A DNA stretch of 64,000 nt from Albidovulum sediminicola. Lineage in GTDB: Bacteria; Pseudomonadota; Alphaproteobacteria; Rhodobacterales; Rhodobacteraceae. Below, piece by piece: positions 27,794 through 37,566 of the stretch (the stretch's first letter is position 1; each line of letters opens with the position of its first letter). Below the pieces are notes generated by a model. It had not been told where the DNA came from and ran no database searches. It saw only the letters and a list, made by a program, of their open reading frames with translations. Made by a program: the position numbers and the translations under genes. The DNA is taken from positions 1-64,000 of the forward strand of contig NZ_JAOWLA010000010.1 of the NCBI RefSeq assembly GCF_025751575.1, given 5' to 3'.

Positions 27794-29442
27794 TCGCGCC
27801 CCCCATACTGGCCTTCCGCTGCCGCCGGCGACACCAGCCCGCACCGCAGGTCGCGCGCCAACGCCGCCGGGTCGCGCAGACCCGGATCGCCGAACCCGCC
27901 ACCGCCCGGCGTGTCGAAGATCAGCCGTTCACCCGGCTCGATCCGCAGCTCGCACTTGCCCGGGATGTCGGCAGCGCGCCCGCTGACCCGGATGCGGCCG
28001 GGCGCGCCCGCCTTGCCGCCCGCGCGCCCGGCGGCGGCGTTCTTCACCCGCTCCACCGACAGGAACACCAGGAAGGGCTCATCCACCGCCGAGGTCATCT
28101 CGATCCGCTGGCCGAGGCCGCCGCGATATCGCCCGGCCCCGCCGGAATCGGCCAAAAGTTCCCGCCGCCAGATCGTGACCGGGGCAACGGCCTCGGTGAT
28201 CTCGACCTGGCTGCCGAAGACACCCGAGGGGTAGGCGGTGGCCGAAAGCCCGTCGGCATGCGGGCGGGCGCCGGTGCCGCCGTTGTGAACAAGCTCCACC
28301 GCGAACTGGCGGCCGCCGTTGCGAACCGCCTCGGGCGCGTGGCGCATCGGCAGGTCGTACATGCAGGAGGCACCTTCCGAAGGAACCCGGTCGGGCAGCG
28401 CCCGGGCAAGGCATCCCAGCACGAGGTCCGGCGTCATCTGGCCCAGCGTGTGGCGCATCGCGACCGGGGCCGGCCGCTGGGCGTTCAGGATGCAGCCTTC
28501 AGGTCCAGTGACCACGAAGGGCTCCAATGACCCCGCGTTGTTCGGGATGTCGGGGCCGATGATGCAACGCATGGCGAAGACCGCATAGGCGGTCGCGTAG
28601 TTGAGGGGCACGTTGATGCCCTTGCGCGAGCAGCCCGATGTGCCGGTGAAGTCGAGATGCAGCCGATCCCTGGTCACGGTGAGCGTGGCGTGCAACTCCA
28701 GCTCGGTCTCATACCCGTCGACTTTTAGGGCATTGCGGTATACGCCCGCCGGAACCTCAGCGATCGCGTCCAGCGTGCCGCGGCGCGAGGTCTCGATGAT
28801 ATGGTCGGCAAGCCCGTTGAGGTCGTCGAGCCCGAAATCCTCCATCATACCGACGAGCCGCGCCGCGCCCGCCTCGCAGCAGGCAATGAGCGCGTAGATA
28901 TCGCCCTCGTTGGCGATGGGCTCGCGCGAGTTGGCCTTCACGATATCCATGAGGAGCGCGTTGACCGCGCCCCGGTCGACAAGCTTGCAGGGCGGGATCA
29001 GGAGCCCCTCGTCATAGATGTCGGACCCTTCCGGCCCCATCCCGAGCCCGCCGAGATCGACCAGATGCGAGGTGCAGGAGGTGAAGCCGATGACGCGGCC
29101 ATCCTTGAAGGCGGGCATCATCAAAAGGAAGTCATTCAGATGTCCCGAGGCGAGCCAGGGATCGTTCGTCATGTAGATGTCGCCGGGCTGCATGGTCTGG
29201 ATCGGGAAGCGTTCGCGCAGCGTCTTCACCGCTTCTGCCATCGTGTTGATGTGGCCGGGCGTGCCGGTCACGGCCTGGGCGAGCATCCGGCCCTTCACGT
29301 CGAATATGCCGGCAGAGATGTCGCCGCATTCGCGCACGATGGGCGAAAACGCGGCGCGGATCAGGGTCTGGCCCTGCTCCTCGACCACGGCAAGGAGGCG
29401 GTTCCACATCACCTGGAGACGGGCGGGGGAAAGATCGGTCAT
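27790..29442 (-). CDS. Hydantoinase B/oxoprolinase family protein
   Basis: This 550-residue protein is of the HyuB type, the partner of HyuA in ATP-dependent opening of hydantoin, 5-oxoproline or related rings, or in acetone/acetophenone carboxylase-like reactions. Diagnostic parts are QVMWNRLLAVVEEQGQTLIR, ISAGIFDVKGRMLAQAVTGT, MTNDPWLASGHLNDFLLM and the C-terminal IFDTPGGGGFGDP. It follows hydantoinase A by three bases, and its stop overlaps the aminotransferase start. The substrate is unknown. Confidence 0.93.
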   Translation of the reverse strand: MTDLSPARLQVMWNRLLAVVEEQGQTLIRAAFSPIVRECGDISAGIFDVKGRMLAQAVTGTPGHINTMAEAVKTLRERFPIQTMQPGDIYMTNDPWLASGHLNDFLLMMPAFKDGRVIGFTSCTSHLVDLGGLGMGPEGSDIYDEGLLIPPCKLVDRGAVNALLMDIVKANSREPIANEGDIYALIACCEAGAARLVGMMEDFGLDDLNGLADHIIETSRRGTLDAIAEVPAGVYRNALKVDGYETELELHATLTVTRDRLHLDFTGTSGCSRKGINVPLNYATAYAVFAMRCIIGPDIPNNAGSLEPFVVTGPEGCILNAQRPAPVAMRHTLGQMTPDLVLGCLARALPDRVPSEGASCMYDLPMRHAPEAVRNGGRQFAVELVHNGGTGARPHADGLSATAYPSGVFGSQVEITEAVAPVTIWRRELLADSGGAGRYRGGLGQRIEMTSAVDEPFLVFLSVERVKNAAAGRAGGKAGAPGRIRVSGRAADIPGKCELRIEPGERLIFDTPGGGGFGDPGLRDPAALARDLRCGLVSPAAAEGQYGGRE

Positions 29443-29445
29443 GGC

Positions 29446-31536
29446 TCAGTTTCCCTTGCGGGTGAGAAGGAGGTTGCCGCGGGCATCGACCTCGGCATCA
29501 AAGCCGGTGCCGACGAAGGTCGTGGTCTGCGGCTCGGCGATCAACGCGGGGCCGGCGAGGCGGTCGCCGGGGGCCAGCGCGCCGCGCATCACGAAGGCGG
29601 CTTCGCGCCTCTGGCCGGTGACGTCGCAGATGATCGGGCGCGTCTCGGGCGCGTCTCGGGCGCGCCCGATCGGCACGGCTTCGACCGGCTGGATTGCATC
29701 GGCCCGGGTGGCGACGCGGACCGACCAGTTCAGGATCTCGATCTCCATTCCCGGCACCGGGCGCGAGAACTGGCGCGCATAGGCGGTCTCGAACGCCTTG
29801 GTCAGCGGGGCGATCTCGGAGGGCGCGAGGTCACGGTCGGGAAGCGCGATCTCGATCTCATGGCCCTGGCCGTGATAGCGCATGAAGGCGGTCCGGGTGA
29901 CGGCCATATCGGCCCCGGCCGCCCCCTGCTGGACGACGCCCCTGGCCTCCGCGACCATCCGCGCGAGAAGCGTGTTCACGGCGGCGAAGTCGAGCGTCTG
30001 GAGCATCGAGTAGCGTGAGCGGACGATCTCGAACGAGACCGGGGCGAAGAGGAAGCCCACCGCAGAACCGACGCCCGGGTTGGCCGGGACCAGGATGCGC
30101 GAGACACCGGCAGCGCGGGCCACGCGGCAGGCGTGCAGGGGACCGTTGCCGCCGAAGGCAATCATCGTGCGCGCCCCGAGGTCCTTGCCCGATTCCACCG
30201 CGTGCATGCGGCCTGCGCTTGCCATGTTCTCATCGACGATCCGGCTGACGCCGTCGGCGGCCGCCTGTGCGTCAAGGCCAAGCCCGTCACCGATCACGCG
30301 TGTCATCGCCGCGGCCGCGGCCTGCGGATCGATGGTGAACTGTCCTTCGGCGAAGGTCTCGGGCCGGATATAGCCGAGCACGATGTCGGCGTCCGAAACC
30401 GTGGGCTCGCTTCCGCCGCGTCCGAAGGCGACGGGTCCGGGCTCACTGCCTGCGCTTTGCGGGCCGACGGTCAACCGGCCCAGCCGGTCGATTGCGGCGA
30501 TCGAGCCGCCGCCCGCGCCGATCTCGATCATCTCGATCACCGGGATGCGGACCGGCATGCCCGAGCCCTTGATGAAGCGCGCGGCGCGCGCGATCTCGAA
30601 GGCGCGCGAGGTCTGCGGCGCGCCGCCGTCGATCAGGCAAAGCTTGGCGGTGGTGCCGCCCATGTCGAAGGAGAGCACCTCGTCGAGGCCGCATTCTGAG
30701 GCGATGCGTGCGGCGAGGATCGCGCCGCCCGCAGGACCGGATTCGACCAGCCGGATCGGGAACTGGGCCGCGGTCGCGATCGTGGTCATCCCGCCCCCCG
30801 CCGTCATCATCAGGATCGGGCAGGCAAGCCCCTCGGCGGCAAAGCGCGCCTTGAAGGCGCAAAGATAGCGCGCCATCAGGGGCTGGATATAGGCGTTGGC
30901 GACGGTCGTGCTAAGCCGGTCGAACTCGCGCGCCTCCGGACTCACCTCGGACGAAATCGATATGGCCAACCCGGGACGGGCGGCCGCGATCAGCGCGCGC
31001 AGCCGCCGTTCGTGCGCGGGGTTCGCGTAGGCATGCAGAAGGCAGATCGCCAACGCGCCGGCGCCGGTCGCGTCGATCTGGTCCAGCAGCCCCGGCAGCG
31101 CGCCCTCGTCGAGTGGGATCAGCACCTGGCCAGTGGCATTCATCCGTTCCGGGATCGTCAGCGAGCGGTCGCGCCCGACCAGCAGATCGGTCTTTTCCAG
31201 GTTGATGTCGTATTGGGCATAGCGCCGCTCATAGGCGATCTCGAGGATGTCGCGGAAGCCCTCGGTGGTGATCGTGGCGACGGTCGCCCCGCGCTTCTCG
31301 ATCAGCGCGTTGGTGGCGAGCGTGGTGCCGTGGATGAACCCGCCGACCTCGCGCAGCGTGCGCCCCGCCGTGGTCAGGGCGCGGTGCACGCCTTCCATGG
31401 CGCCGGCGGCGGGGTTCTCATGCGTGGTCAGCGTCTTGGTCGAGGCTGCGACGCGGTCGGCCCCCTCGATCAGGACGGTATCGGTGAAGGTGCCGCCAAT
31501 ATCGACAGCAAGGCGCAGGGTCGGGCTTTCGGGCAT
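29446..31536 (-). CDS. Hydantoinase A/oxoprolinase family protein
   Basis: This 696-residue HyuA-type subunit carries the ATP-binding acetokinase/Hsp70/actin fold. The phosphate motif DIGGTFTD is at 12-19, FIHGTTLATNALIEKRGA follows, and VLSFDMGGTTAKLCLI is the second phosphate loop. GAGGGSIAAID and AFGGNGPLHACRVA are further family blocks. It is the first gene of the operon hyuA-hyuB-aminotransferase-racemase. The 274 bases upstream, shared with the end of the P1 peptidase gene, hold no recognisable gene. I see no clear promoter or operator there. Confidence 0.93.
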   Translation of the reverse strand: MPESPTLRLAVDIGGTFTDTVLIEGADRVAASTKTLTTHENPAAGAMEGVHRALTTAGRTLREVGGFIHGTTLATNALIEKRGATVATITTEGFRDILEIAYERRYAQYDINLEKTDLLVGRDRSLTIPERMNATGQVLIPLDEGALPGLLDQIDATGAGALAICLLHAYANPAHERRLRALIAAARPGLAISISSEVSPEAREFDRLSTTVANAYIQPLMARYLCAFKARFAAEGLACPILMMTAGGGMTTIATAAQFPIRLVESGPAGGAILAARIASECGLDEVLSFDMGGTTAKLCLIDGGAPQTSRAFEIARAARFIKGSGMPVRIPVIEMIEIGAGGGSIAAIDRLGRLTVGPQSAGSEPGPVAFGRGGSEPTVSDADIVLGYIRPETFAEGQFTIDPQAAAAAMTRVIGDGLGLDAQAAADGVSRIVDENMASAGRMHAVESGKDLGARTMIAFGGNGPLHACRVARAAGVSRILVPANPGVGSAVGFLFAPVSFEIVRSRYSMLQTLDFAAVNTLLARMVAEARGVVQQGAAGADMAVTRTAFMRYHGQGHEIEIALPDRDLAPSEIAPLTKAFETAYARQFSRPVPGMEIEILNWSVRVATRADAIQPVEAVPIGRARDAPETRPIICDVTGQRREAAFVMRGALAPGDRLAGPALIAEPQTTTFVGTGFDAEVDARGNLLLTRKGN

Positions 31537-31810
31537 GATCTCTCTCGTTCCGGGAATGAGCGCGGACGGCAGGATGCCATCGGGTCAACAGGGAACGAGG
31601 TCGCAGCCGGTCGCCCGGCGGTTCATGAGGTCGAGAACGACAATGCCTTGCATCTGCCACTCTGCCGGTTGGGCCGGCCCCGCAAGGCCCGCCGTCGCAG
31701 CAATTATCACCGGAAAAGCGGGCTTGGGAAGCGTTTATCGAGCTCCGGGCCATGGCCACCGCGCCGTGCGGCGTCGACCCGATCGGCGGGACGTTTTCTG
31801 GCTCGCGGGG

Positions 31811-32884
31811 TTACTTAGGGTCCGTCGCGAAAATCTCTTGCAGCCGCGCCGTCGGCAGCGCGGGGCAAATGTGCCCCTCCGGTTTGACCGTCGCCACGTC
31901 CTCGCCCGCCACAAGCGCGTTGACCACCGCCTCTTCGACGGCCTCGACGGCCGCGAGGTAAAGCGGGTCGAGCCGTTCGATGTTCAACTCCTGCCGGGTC
32001 AGCACGGCGTCGGCCAACTGCGGCATCGGCCCTTCGTTCGCCGTCGAAAAGGCCAGGAAGATATCGCCGGAGCTGTTGCCGCCCGGCGTTCCCCCGCGTC
32101 CGATGCCGATGGCCGCGCGCTTGGCCAGCTGGCGCAGCGAAAGGCCGGACAGCGGGGCGTCGGTGGCCAGGATCACGATGATCGATCCCATTTCGGCGGA
32201 ATGGCGCGCGCCCTCCGGGATCATCCGGCCGACAGGCTTGCCCAGGATGCTGAGCCAGGGGCGGATGCCGTGGTTGGCCTGCACCAAGGCGGCCACGGTG
32301 TAGCTCTGCCCCTCGATCCCGATCATGCGTGAGGAGGTCCCGGTTCCGCCCTTGAACTCATAACAGATCATGCCGTTGCCGCCGCCGCTCGACCCCTCGG
32401 CCACCGGACCGCCGCTGCGGGCTTCCAGCGCCGCGATGGCATGTTCGGCCTGGACATGCATCGCGTTGATGTCGTTCAGCACCCCGTCGTAGGTTTCGGC
32501 CACGACCGGCATGGCCCAGACGTGCTGCTCGCGGAAGTAATCGGCGTAGTGGTCGATCATCCAGCGCGTCGCGCCCTGATGGGCCGCACCGACGCCATGG
32601 GTGTTGGTGATGAGAACCGGCCCGAGGAAATAGCCCGCGTCGTTGATCCAGTGCGTCCCCGTCATCTCGCCGTTGCCATTGAGCGCGTAGGACCCGGCCC
32701 AGACAGGCCGCGGCTCATGGCCCGGGCGGGGCAGGATGGCGGTGACGCCGGTGCGCATCCCGCGGGACGGGTCGGTCAGGGTGCAAAAACCGACCGTCAC
32801 CCCGGGGACATCGGTGATGGCGTTCAGGGGGCCGGGCGTCCCCTGGAAGGGTAGGCCAAGATCGCGCGCGCGGGGCTTTGTCAT
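31811..32884 (-). CDS. P1 family peptidase (DmpA/BapA-type aminopeptidase)
   Basis: This 357-residue Ntn-hydrolase-like protein of family S58 opens RARDLGLPFQGTPGPLNAIT, followed by DVPGVTVGF. NDAGYFLGPVLITNTHGVGA and the late GRGGTPGGNSSGDIFLAFS are family blocks. Autocleavage is expected before the nucleophilic serine in EMGSIIVILATDAPL, i.e. Gly233/Ser234. Relatives release N-terminal D- or L-amino acids, beta-amino acids or amides. No signal peptide is present. It is in the same direction as the hydantoinase operon, 274 bases upstream of it, and may feed it with amino acids or amides. Confidence 0.87.
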   Translation of the reverse strand: MTKPRARDLGLPFQGTPGPLNAITDVPGVTVGFCTLTDPSRGMRTGVTAILPRPGHEPRPVWAGSYALNGNGEMTGTHWINDAGYFLGPVLITNTHGVGAAHQGATRWMIDHYADYFREQHVWAMPVVAETYDGVLNDINAMHVQAEHAIAALEARSGGPVAEGSSGGGNGMICYEFKGGTGTSSRMIGIEGQSYTVAALVQANHGIRPWLSILGKPVGRMIPEGARHSAEMGSIIVILATDAPLSGLSLRQLAKRAAIGIGRGGTPGGNSSGDIFLAFSTANEGPMPQLADAVLTRQELNIERLDPLYLAAVEAVEEAVVNALVAGEDVATVKPEGHICPALPTARLQEIFATDPK

Positions 32885-33039
32885 GCCTGTCTGTCTTGCT
32901 GGAACGGCGCCTCAGGTCAAGGGTGGCAATCAGCACCGGGACATGACTTCTGAATTGATCCGATTGCCGTCGTTGCCGGTCGGGGGCGTGCGGCCGCCCC
33001 CAACCCTTCGCAATCCAACCTGCCGCGGGCCGGGCCGCC

Positions 33040-35637
33040 TCACGCAGCGCCGGGCCGCCGCCCTGTGGCCCTGAGAAGAAGAGCCCGGATCCGCCGGCCG
33101 AGCCAGGCGTCAACGGGATCATAGATCCGCCACAGCACAACGCCGCCGACAAGCGCGACCGTCCAGGACAGGACCGGGCAGGCGCCGAGCAGGATCTCGA
33201 CGACGCCGGAAAACTCCTGATGCGTGATGTAGATGATCAGCGACGCACCAGCGATCATGCGTGCCCCACTTGCCAAAACCTTCGGCAGGGAAACCGAAGG
33301 CAGCCAGATCATCGCCAGCGTCGCCAGCAGGAAAAAGACCGGTCCGATCACCCGGTAATCGTCGAATTGCCAGATGCCAAGCAACATGACCGTGGTGACC
33401 AGTGCCTTTTGGCCCCTCTCCCTGGCCGATCCTGCCGCGACGCCGACCATGAGAAACCAGGCGCAAAGATGCGGGAGGCGGCGGTATAGGGCGTTCGTAT
33501 CCACAAGCGCGTCCGAGAAGGCCGCAACCCCCACGAGGGCCACGGCAGCTATGATTGTCACCCGAAAGGTGTTCTCTCTAACCATCCGCCGGACCGTCGC
33601 AAACGACAGCACGATCATCAGGACGACAAGCAGTTGAAGGTAGACCTCGACGAACCAGGACGCCCCTTGCACCCTGGGCGAAATCCAGTTCCCGATGAAG
33701 AGGAACGCTGGCCACTGCCCGTAGCCGCTGACCTCGAAGTACATCACTTCGTTGGCAATGGTCAGCAGGGCAATCCGGATCGCCAGGACCGCGACCGGCA
33801 CGACACTTTCGAGCTCAAGCACCTGCGGCAGCGTGAATGTGTCGAAGGATATCCCCGCCACGACGAAAAGGGTGAAGGCGCCGCCGCCGCCATAGTTCAC
33901 CAGACCCACATGGCCCGCCACGACCAGCATGATGGCCAGCGCGCGCACAAGGGTCGGCGTATCGATATGCACCGCCCGGCGGCGCTCTCGGGCCTGGGCG
34001 CCCAGCTCCGCGACGCTCATCCCGGGCCAGTTCTCGGGCAGATGACCGAGCACGGACTCGATCTCCAGGGAAACGGCGACGAAGCTGAGACTGTCGCCGC
34101 CAAGATCCGTGAAGGATGTCCCGGATGAGATGTCTGCCTGCGGGAAGTGAATGCGGAACACCTCCGCGACACTGTTCCGCCGCCGGAGCAGCATGCGATC
34201 CGTGAGGCCCTTCAGCCCCTTGCGCGCCGGGCTTGTGTGGGACGTAGCCGCAGGGTCCGCAGGCAGGCCTTCGAGGAGCCCCCCGATCGCCTGCAGATCG
34301 ACCTTTCCCGACGTCTGGCGCGGCAGCGCATCGACCGCGACAAGCCGGAAGTTTCCAGCCGGAACGCCCAGCCACTCGGCAAGGTGCTGGCCGAGGTGCG
34401 CGACCGAGGCCCCGGAGCCGTTGGCAACCAGAACGTACATGAGGTCGTCGCGTGCCACGCAGGCGGCCTCGACCCCCATGGCCCGAAGGTGCTTCTCAAC
34501 CTCGTCAAGGCCGATCCGAAGCCCGAATAGCTTCACGAAGCGGCTCTTGCGCCCGACGATCTCGACCGCGCCGCTGGGCAGGCGCCGCGCGATGTCCCCG
34601 ATCTTGAGGATGTCGCTTCCCTGCCCATCGGAGAGATCCGCGTCCGACTGCGCATAGCCCATCATCGTGTTCGCACCACGATAGCAGAGCTCTCCGTGCG
34701 TGCCGTCGGGCACCGGCCTGCCCACTTCGTCGGCGATCCAGATCTCGCCACCCGGCACGGGGATGCCGATGGCCGAGGGCGTCTCCAGCGCCATGGCCGG
34801 TGGCAGATAGGAGATCCTCGGCGCGGCCTCAGTCTGGCCGTACATGACGAAGAAGTCCCAGCCCTCGTCCCGGCCACGTTCAACCCAATGCCGCACGCGG
34901 GTCGGGTCCAGGCGGCCGCCAGCCTGCGTCATGTAGCGCAACCGGGCGAGGTGATCGGTGCGGATGCGCGCCTTTTCCATCAGTTCGAAACTGTGCGGAA
35001 CCCCGGCAAGGCTGGTGCATCCGCAGTGTTCGAAGACCTCCCAGAACCCGGCGTCGATCACGGACCCGTCGATCAGCACCACCGAAGCGCCAACCGCGAG
35101 ATGGGAGTTCACGATCGACATCCCGTAGGAATATTGAAAAGGCAGCGCCATGGGCGCGCGATCGTCCGGGCCAAGCGAAAGATAAGTTGCGATCGACGCC
35201 GCATTCGCGGCGATGTTGCGGAACGACAGCCGGACCCATTTCGCCGATCCGGTCGACCCGGAGGTTGACAGAAGTACCGCCAGATCGGGGTGCCAGCTTT
35301 CCACCGCACCCTCGAACCGGGCCAGCGTATCCGTCGCGGCCGCGTAGAGATAGGTAAGCGAAAGGCCGGTCCCCTCCGCCGTTTGGCCTTCGCCCATCAA
35401 GAGGACCGGGCACCCGGCGTTCAGCGCGGCGAGGTAGGCGACATACTGGCGATAGTGCCCGTCGCAACGGATGCCGAACAGTCCCCGCTGCTGACCGATC
35501 CGGCGCGAGAATGCGGCGATGTCGTCCGCCAGTTGCCCGTAGGTTACGAACGTGCCGTCCGGATAGATGAAAGCGGGGCGATCGGAGTTCTCGATCGCCC
35601 AAAAACCCTTGGCGCGGATCAACTTGGACTCGAGCAT
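33040..35637 (-). CDS. Fused AMP-ligase, acyl carrier domain and membrane acyltransferase
   Basis: This 865-residue three-part protein begins with an adenylate-forming ligase at residues 1-450. It has the P-loop LSTSGSTGSAK at 123-133, FVMYGQTEAAPR in the A5 region, IGDIA-RR, GRKSRFVKLFGLRIGLDEVE and the catalytic Lys445 in QTSGKVDL. A carrier domain spans about 485-550, with the phosphopantetheine serine Ser516 in FTDLGGDSLSF. From about 560 an acyltransferase-3-like membrane domain begins (TLVRALAIMLVVAGHVGLV, His576) with eight to ten spans. The likely scheme is to activate an acid, load it on the carrier and pass it to a membrane-exposed acceptor. The gene stands alone, with no partner genes. 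Confidence 0.8.
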   Translation of the reverse strand: MLESKLIRAKGFWAIENSDRPAFIYPDGTFVTYGQLADDIAAFSRRIGQQRGLFGIRCDGHYRQYVAYLAALNAGCPVLLMGEGQTAEGTGLSLTYLYAAATDTLARFEGAVESWHPDLAVLLSTSGSTGSAKWVRLSFRNIAANAASIATYLSLGPDDRAPMALPFQYSYGMSIVNSHLAVGASVVLIDGSVIDAGFWEVFEHCGCTSLAGVPHSFELMEKARIRTDHLARLRYMTQAGGRLDPTRVRHWVERGRDEGWDFFVMYGQTEAAPRISYLPPAMALETPSAIGIPVPGGEIWIADEVGRPVPDGTHGELCYRGANTMMGYAQSDADLSDGQGSDILKIGDIARRLPSGAVEIVGRKSRFVKLFGLRIGLDEVEKHLRAMGVEAACVARDDLMYVLVANGSGASVAHLGQHLAEWLGVPAGNFRLVAVDALPRQTSGKVDLQAIGGLLEGLPADPAATSHTSPARKGLKGLTDRMLLRRRNSVAEVFRIHFPQADISSGTSFTDLGGDSLSFVAVSLEIESVLGHLPENWPGMSVAELGAQARERRRAVHIDTPTLVRALAIMLVVAGHVGLVNYGGGGAFTLFVVAGISFDTFTLPQVLELESVVPVAVLAIRIALLTIANEVMYFEVSGYGQWPAFLFIGNWISPRVQGASWFVEVYLQLLVVLMIVLSFATVRRMVRENTFRVTIIAAVALVGVAAFSDALVDTNALYRRLPHLCAWFLMVGVAAGSARERGQKALVTTVMLLGIWQFDDYRVIGPVFFLLATLAMIWLPSVSLPKVLASGARMIAGASLIIYITHQEFSGVVEILLGACPVLSWTVALVGGVVLWRIYDPVDAWLGRRIRALLLRATGRRPGAA

Positions 35638-35823
35638 GTTTCCTCACGCGCACTTAGCGCAACGCGGTCGTTGATCTTGGTCGGCAATCATCATGGTTAA
35701 AGCAGCTCCCCTCGGAGTGCCCGACCCGGCCCACGCCCCTAGGGAAGCTGCGGAAAAATCTACCGTTAATCCTCGAACCTGCAAAGGGGCCTGTGCGTTG
35801 AGCCCTGCCCCCGGACGCGCCCG

Positions 35824-35848
35824 AAAAAGGGGCCCGACCCGGGCCCCC
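35824..35848 (-). terminator. Intrinsic terminator of the 5'-nucleotidase gene
   Basis: On the minus strand, GGGGCCCG and CGGGCCCC form an eight-base stem with a GGT loop followed by five T residues, about 45 bases after the stop at 35894. Confidence 0.88.
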
Positions 35849-35893
35849 GTTCACGACGAATGCGGTGCTGTGCGGCGTGAACCGCGCCTCGGC

Positions 35894-37411
35894 CTACTCG
35901 CCCAGTTTCTTGATCCGGCCTTCGACGCTGGCCTGCACCCCGCCCTGCGCCTCGATATAGGCCATCACGTCATTGGCGACGAGCTTGCCTTCGCCCACGT
36001 TGGTCAGGATACGCCCGCCGCCCAGCGCCGCGTAACCGTCGCCGCCGCCCAGAACGTAGTCGTTGGTGGCCAGCGTGTAGAGCTTGTCGAGCTCCAGCGG
36101 CGCGCCGCCCACGGTGACCGAGGAGACGCGGCTGCCAGCCTCTGCCGAGGGGTCGTAGACGACCTCCATCCCCGATACCTGCGGGAAGCGGCCCGCGCCT
36201 TTCTCAACCTGGCTAAAGCCGTTTTCCAAGGCCGCCAGCACTTGCGAGCCCGGAAGCTCGGTCACCTGCGTGACATTGCCGAAGGGCAATTCGGTCAGGA
36301 TGTCGCGGCGCGTCAGCATGGCGCCTGCGTCATAGGTACGGTCGGCGCGGATACCGCCGCCGTTCATGATCGCAAGGTCCGCCCCCGTCGCGGCCCGCAT
36401 CGCGTCGGCGATCAGGTTGCCCATCGCCGATTCCTCGCCCCGCACCACGTTGCGCCGGCTGTCGAGCGCGCCTTCGGTCTTGCCGATCTCCACGTTAAGC
36501 GCCGCGTCCAGATCCGCGGTCAGCTTGTCGACCATCGCCTGCGTTTCGGCGTCGGGCTCGACCGTCGCGGTGTCGATGAAGCGGAACGTGGGCGTCCATT
36601 TCACCGTCTTCTTGCCGTCCTTCTCGCCGATCTCCACCGCCAGATCCAGCGGCGCGACGAAGCGGCCGTCGACCGAGGTGTCGATATAGGCCGTGATCCC
36701 GTCGTAGGAGGCCGCGTAGAAATGGTCGTCGCCCGAGATCACGACGTCGAAGGCCTTGGAGGTGACAAGTTTGCGGTCGTTGTTCAGATCGGTCTGGACG
36801 ACGCCGATCACCAGGTCGGCCCCGCCTTCACGCGCGGCCCGCGCGGCGTCGACCGCGCTGTCGACGGTCGGCAGGAACTTCAGATCGCCGGTCGAGGAAA
36901 CCTCGGGCGAGGTGTCCTGCGCCACGGGAACCAGCGCGATGTTCAGCCCGGCCATCTCCTTCATCATCACGCCCCCAAGCCCCTCGATGGGCGATCCGTC
37001 GGCGTTGGTGATGTTGATCGCGGCCCATGGGTAGTTCGAGGCCTTCATCTTCTCGAAGAAATTCTCCGGTCCGAAGTCAAACTCATGGTTGCCGGGCACC
37101 GCCAGGTCGAAGGGCACAAGGCCGGTCAGGTCGATCGTGTTCTGCCCCTTGTCGAAGCCCGAGATCAGCGAGGGCGACAGCATGTCCCCGTCGAAAAGGT
37201 AAAGCGTGTTCGGATTAGCCGCACGTTCGGCCTTCACGATCGCGTTCAGTCGTGCGAAGCCGCCGCGCGTGCCATCCCCGTCGTAGTCATAGATGTCCCC
37301 GATACCGACAATGGTGAGCTTCACGGATTCGGCGCTTGCGGCGCCCGCGCCCAGCGCGAAAAGCGCTGCCGCCCCCATGATGCCTGCGATGCTGCGATTT
37401 GCGGATTTCAT
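35894..37411 (-). CDS. 5'-nucleotidase/metallophosphatase family secreted protein
   Basis: This 505-residue periplasmic protein has a signal peptide (residues 1-28, ending GAGAASAES). It has a calcineurin-like phosphatase domain (GNHEFDFG at 107-114) and the 5'-nucleotidase C-terminal domain (AIMNGGGIRADRTYDAGAML, ATNDYVLGGGDGYAAL). Relatives strip phosphate from nucleotides. Two metal motifs depart from the usual form: the first reads GDIYDYD (Tyr41 where DxH is expected), and the late one reads SGDDHFY rather than GHxH. Activity or metal use may therefore differ. The start at 37411 is set by the signal peptide. It is divergent from the DUF952 gene and ends with a strong terminator. Confidence 0.83.
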   Translation of the reverse strand: MKSANRSIAGIMGAAALFALGAGAASAESVKLTIVGIGDIYDYDGDGTRGGFARLNAIVKAERAANPNTLYLFDGDMLSPSLISGFDKGQNTIDLTGLVPFDLAVPGNHEFDFGPENFFEKMKASNYPWAAINITNADGSPIEGLGGVMMKEMAGLNIALVPVAQDTSPEVSSTGDLKFLPTVDSAVDAARAAREGGADLVIGVVQTDLNNDRKLVTSKAFDVVISGDDHFYAASYDGITAYIDTSVDGRFVAPLDLAVEIGEKDGKKTVKWTPTFRFIDTATVEPDAETQAMVDKLTADLDAALNVEIGKTEGALDSRRNVVRGEESAMGNLIADAMRAATGADLAIMNGGGIRADRTYDAGAMLTRRDILTELPFGNVTQVTELPGSQVLAALENGFSQVEKGAGRFPQVSGMEVVYDPSAEAGSRVSSVTVGGAPLELDKLYTLATNDYVLGGGDGYAALGGGRILTNVGEGKLVANDVMAYIEAQGGVQASVEGRIKKLGE

Positions 37412-37566
37412 TCTCGAACACTCCAGGTCAAACAATACCCAAGGACTGTGCGCCGTGAAGTTTCGCCTGTCAAAGACCTTTGCCGACCGCCCCGACAAGG
37501 TCTTCGCGGCGCGCGGCCGTGGTTCTAAGGATTGACCCCGCGAAGCGCAAAGGGCATGACATCCGC

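Noticed and set aside
32970-33005. GGGGGC...GCCCCC hairpin between P1 peptidase and the fused ligase genes
   Set aside because: It lies upstream of the peptidase start and downstream of the ligase stop but has no T run; too weak to call a terminator.
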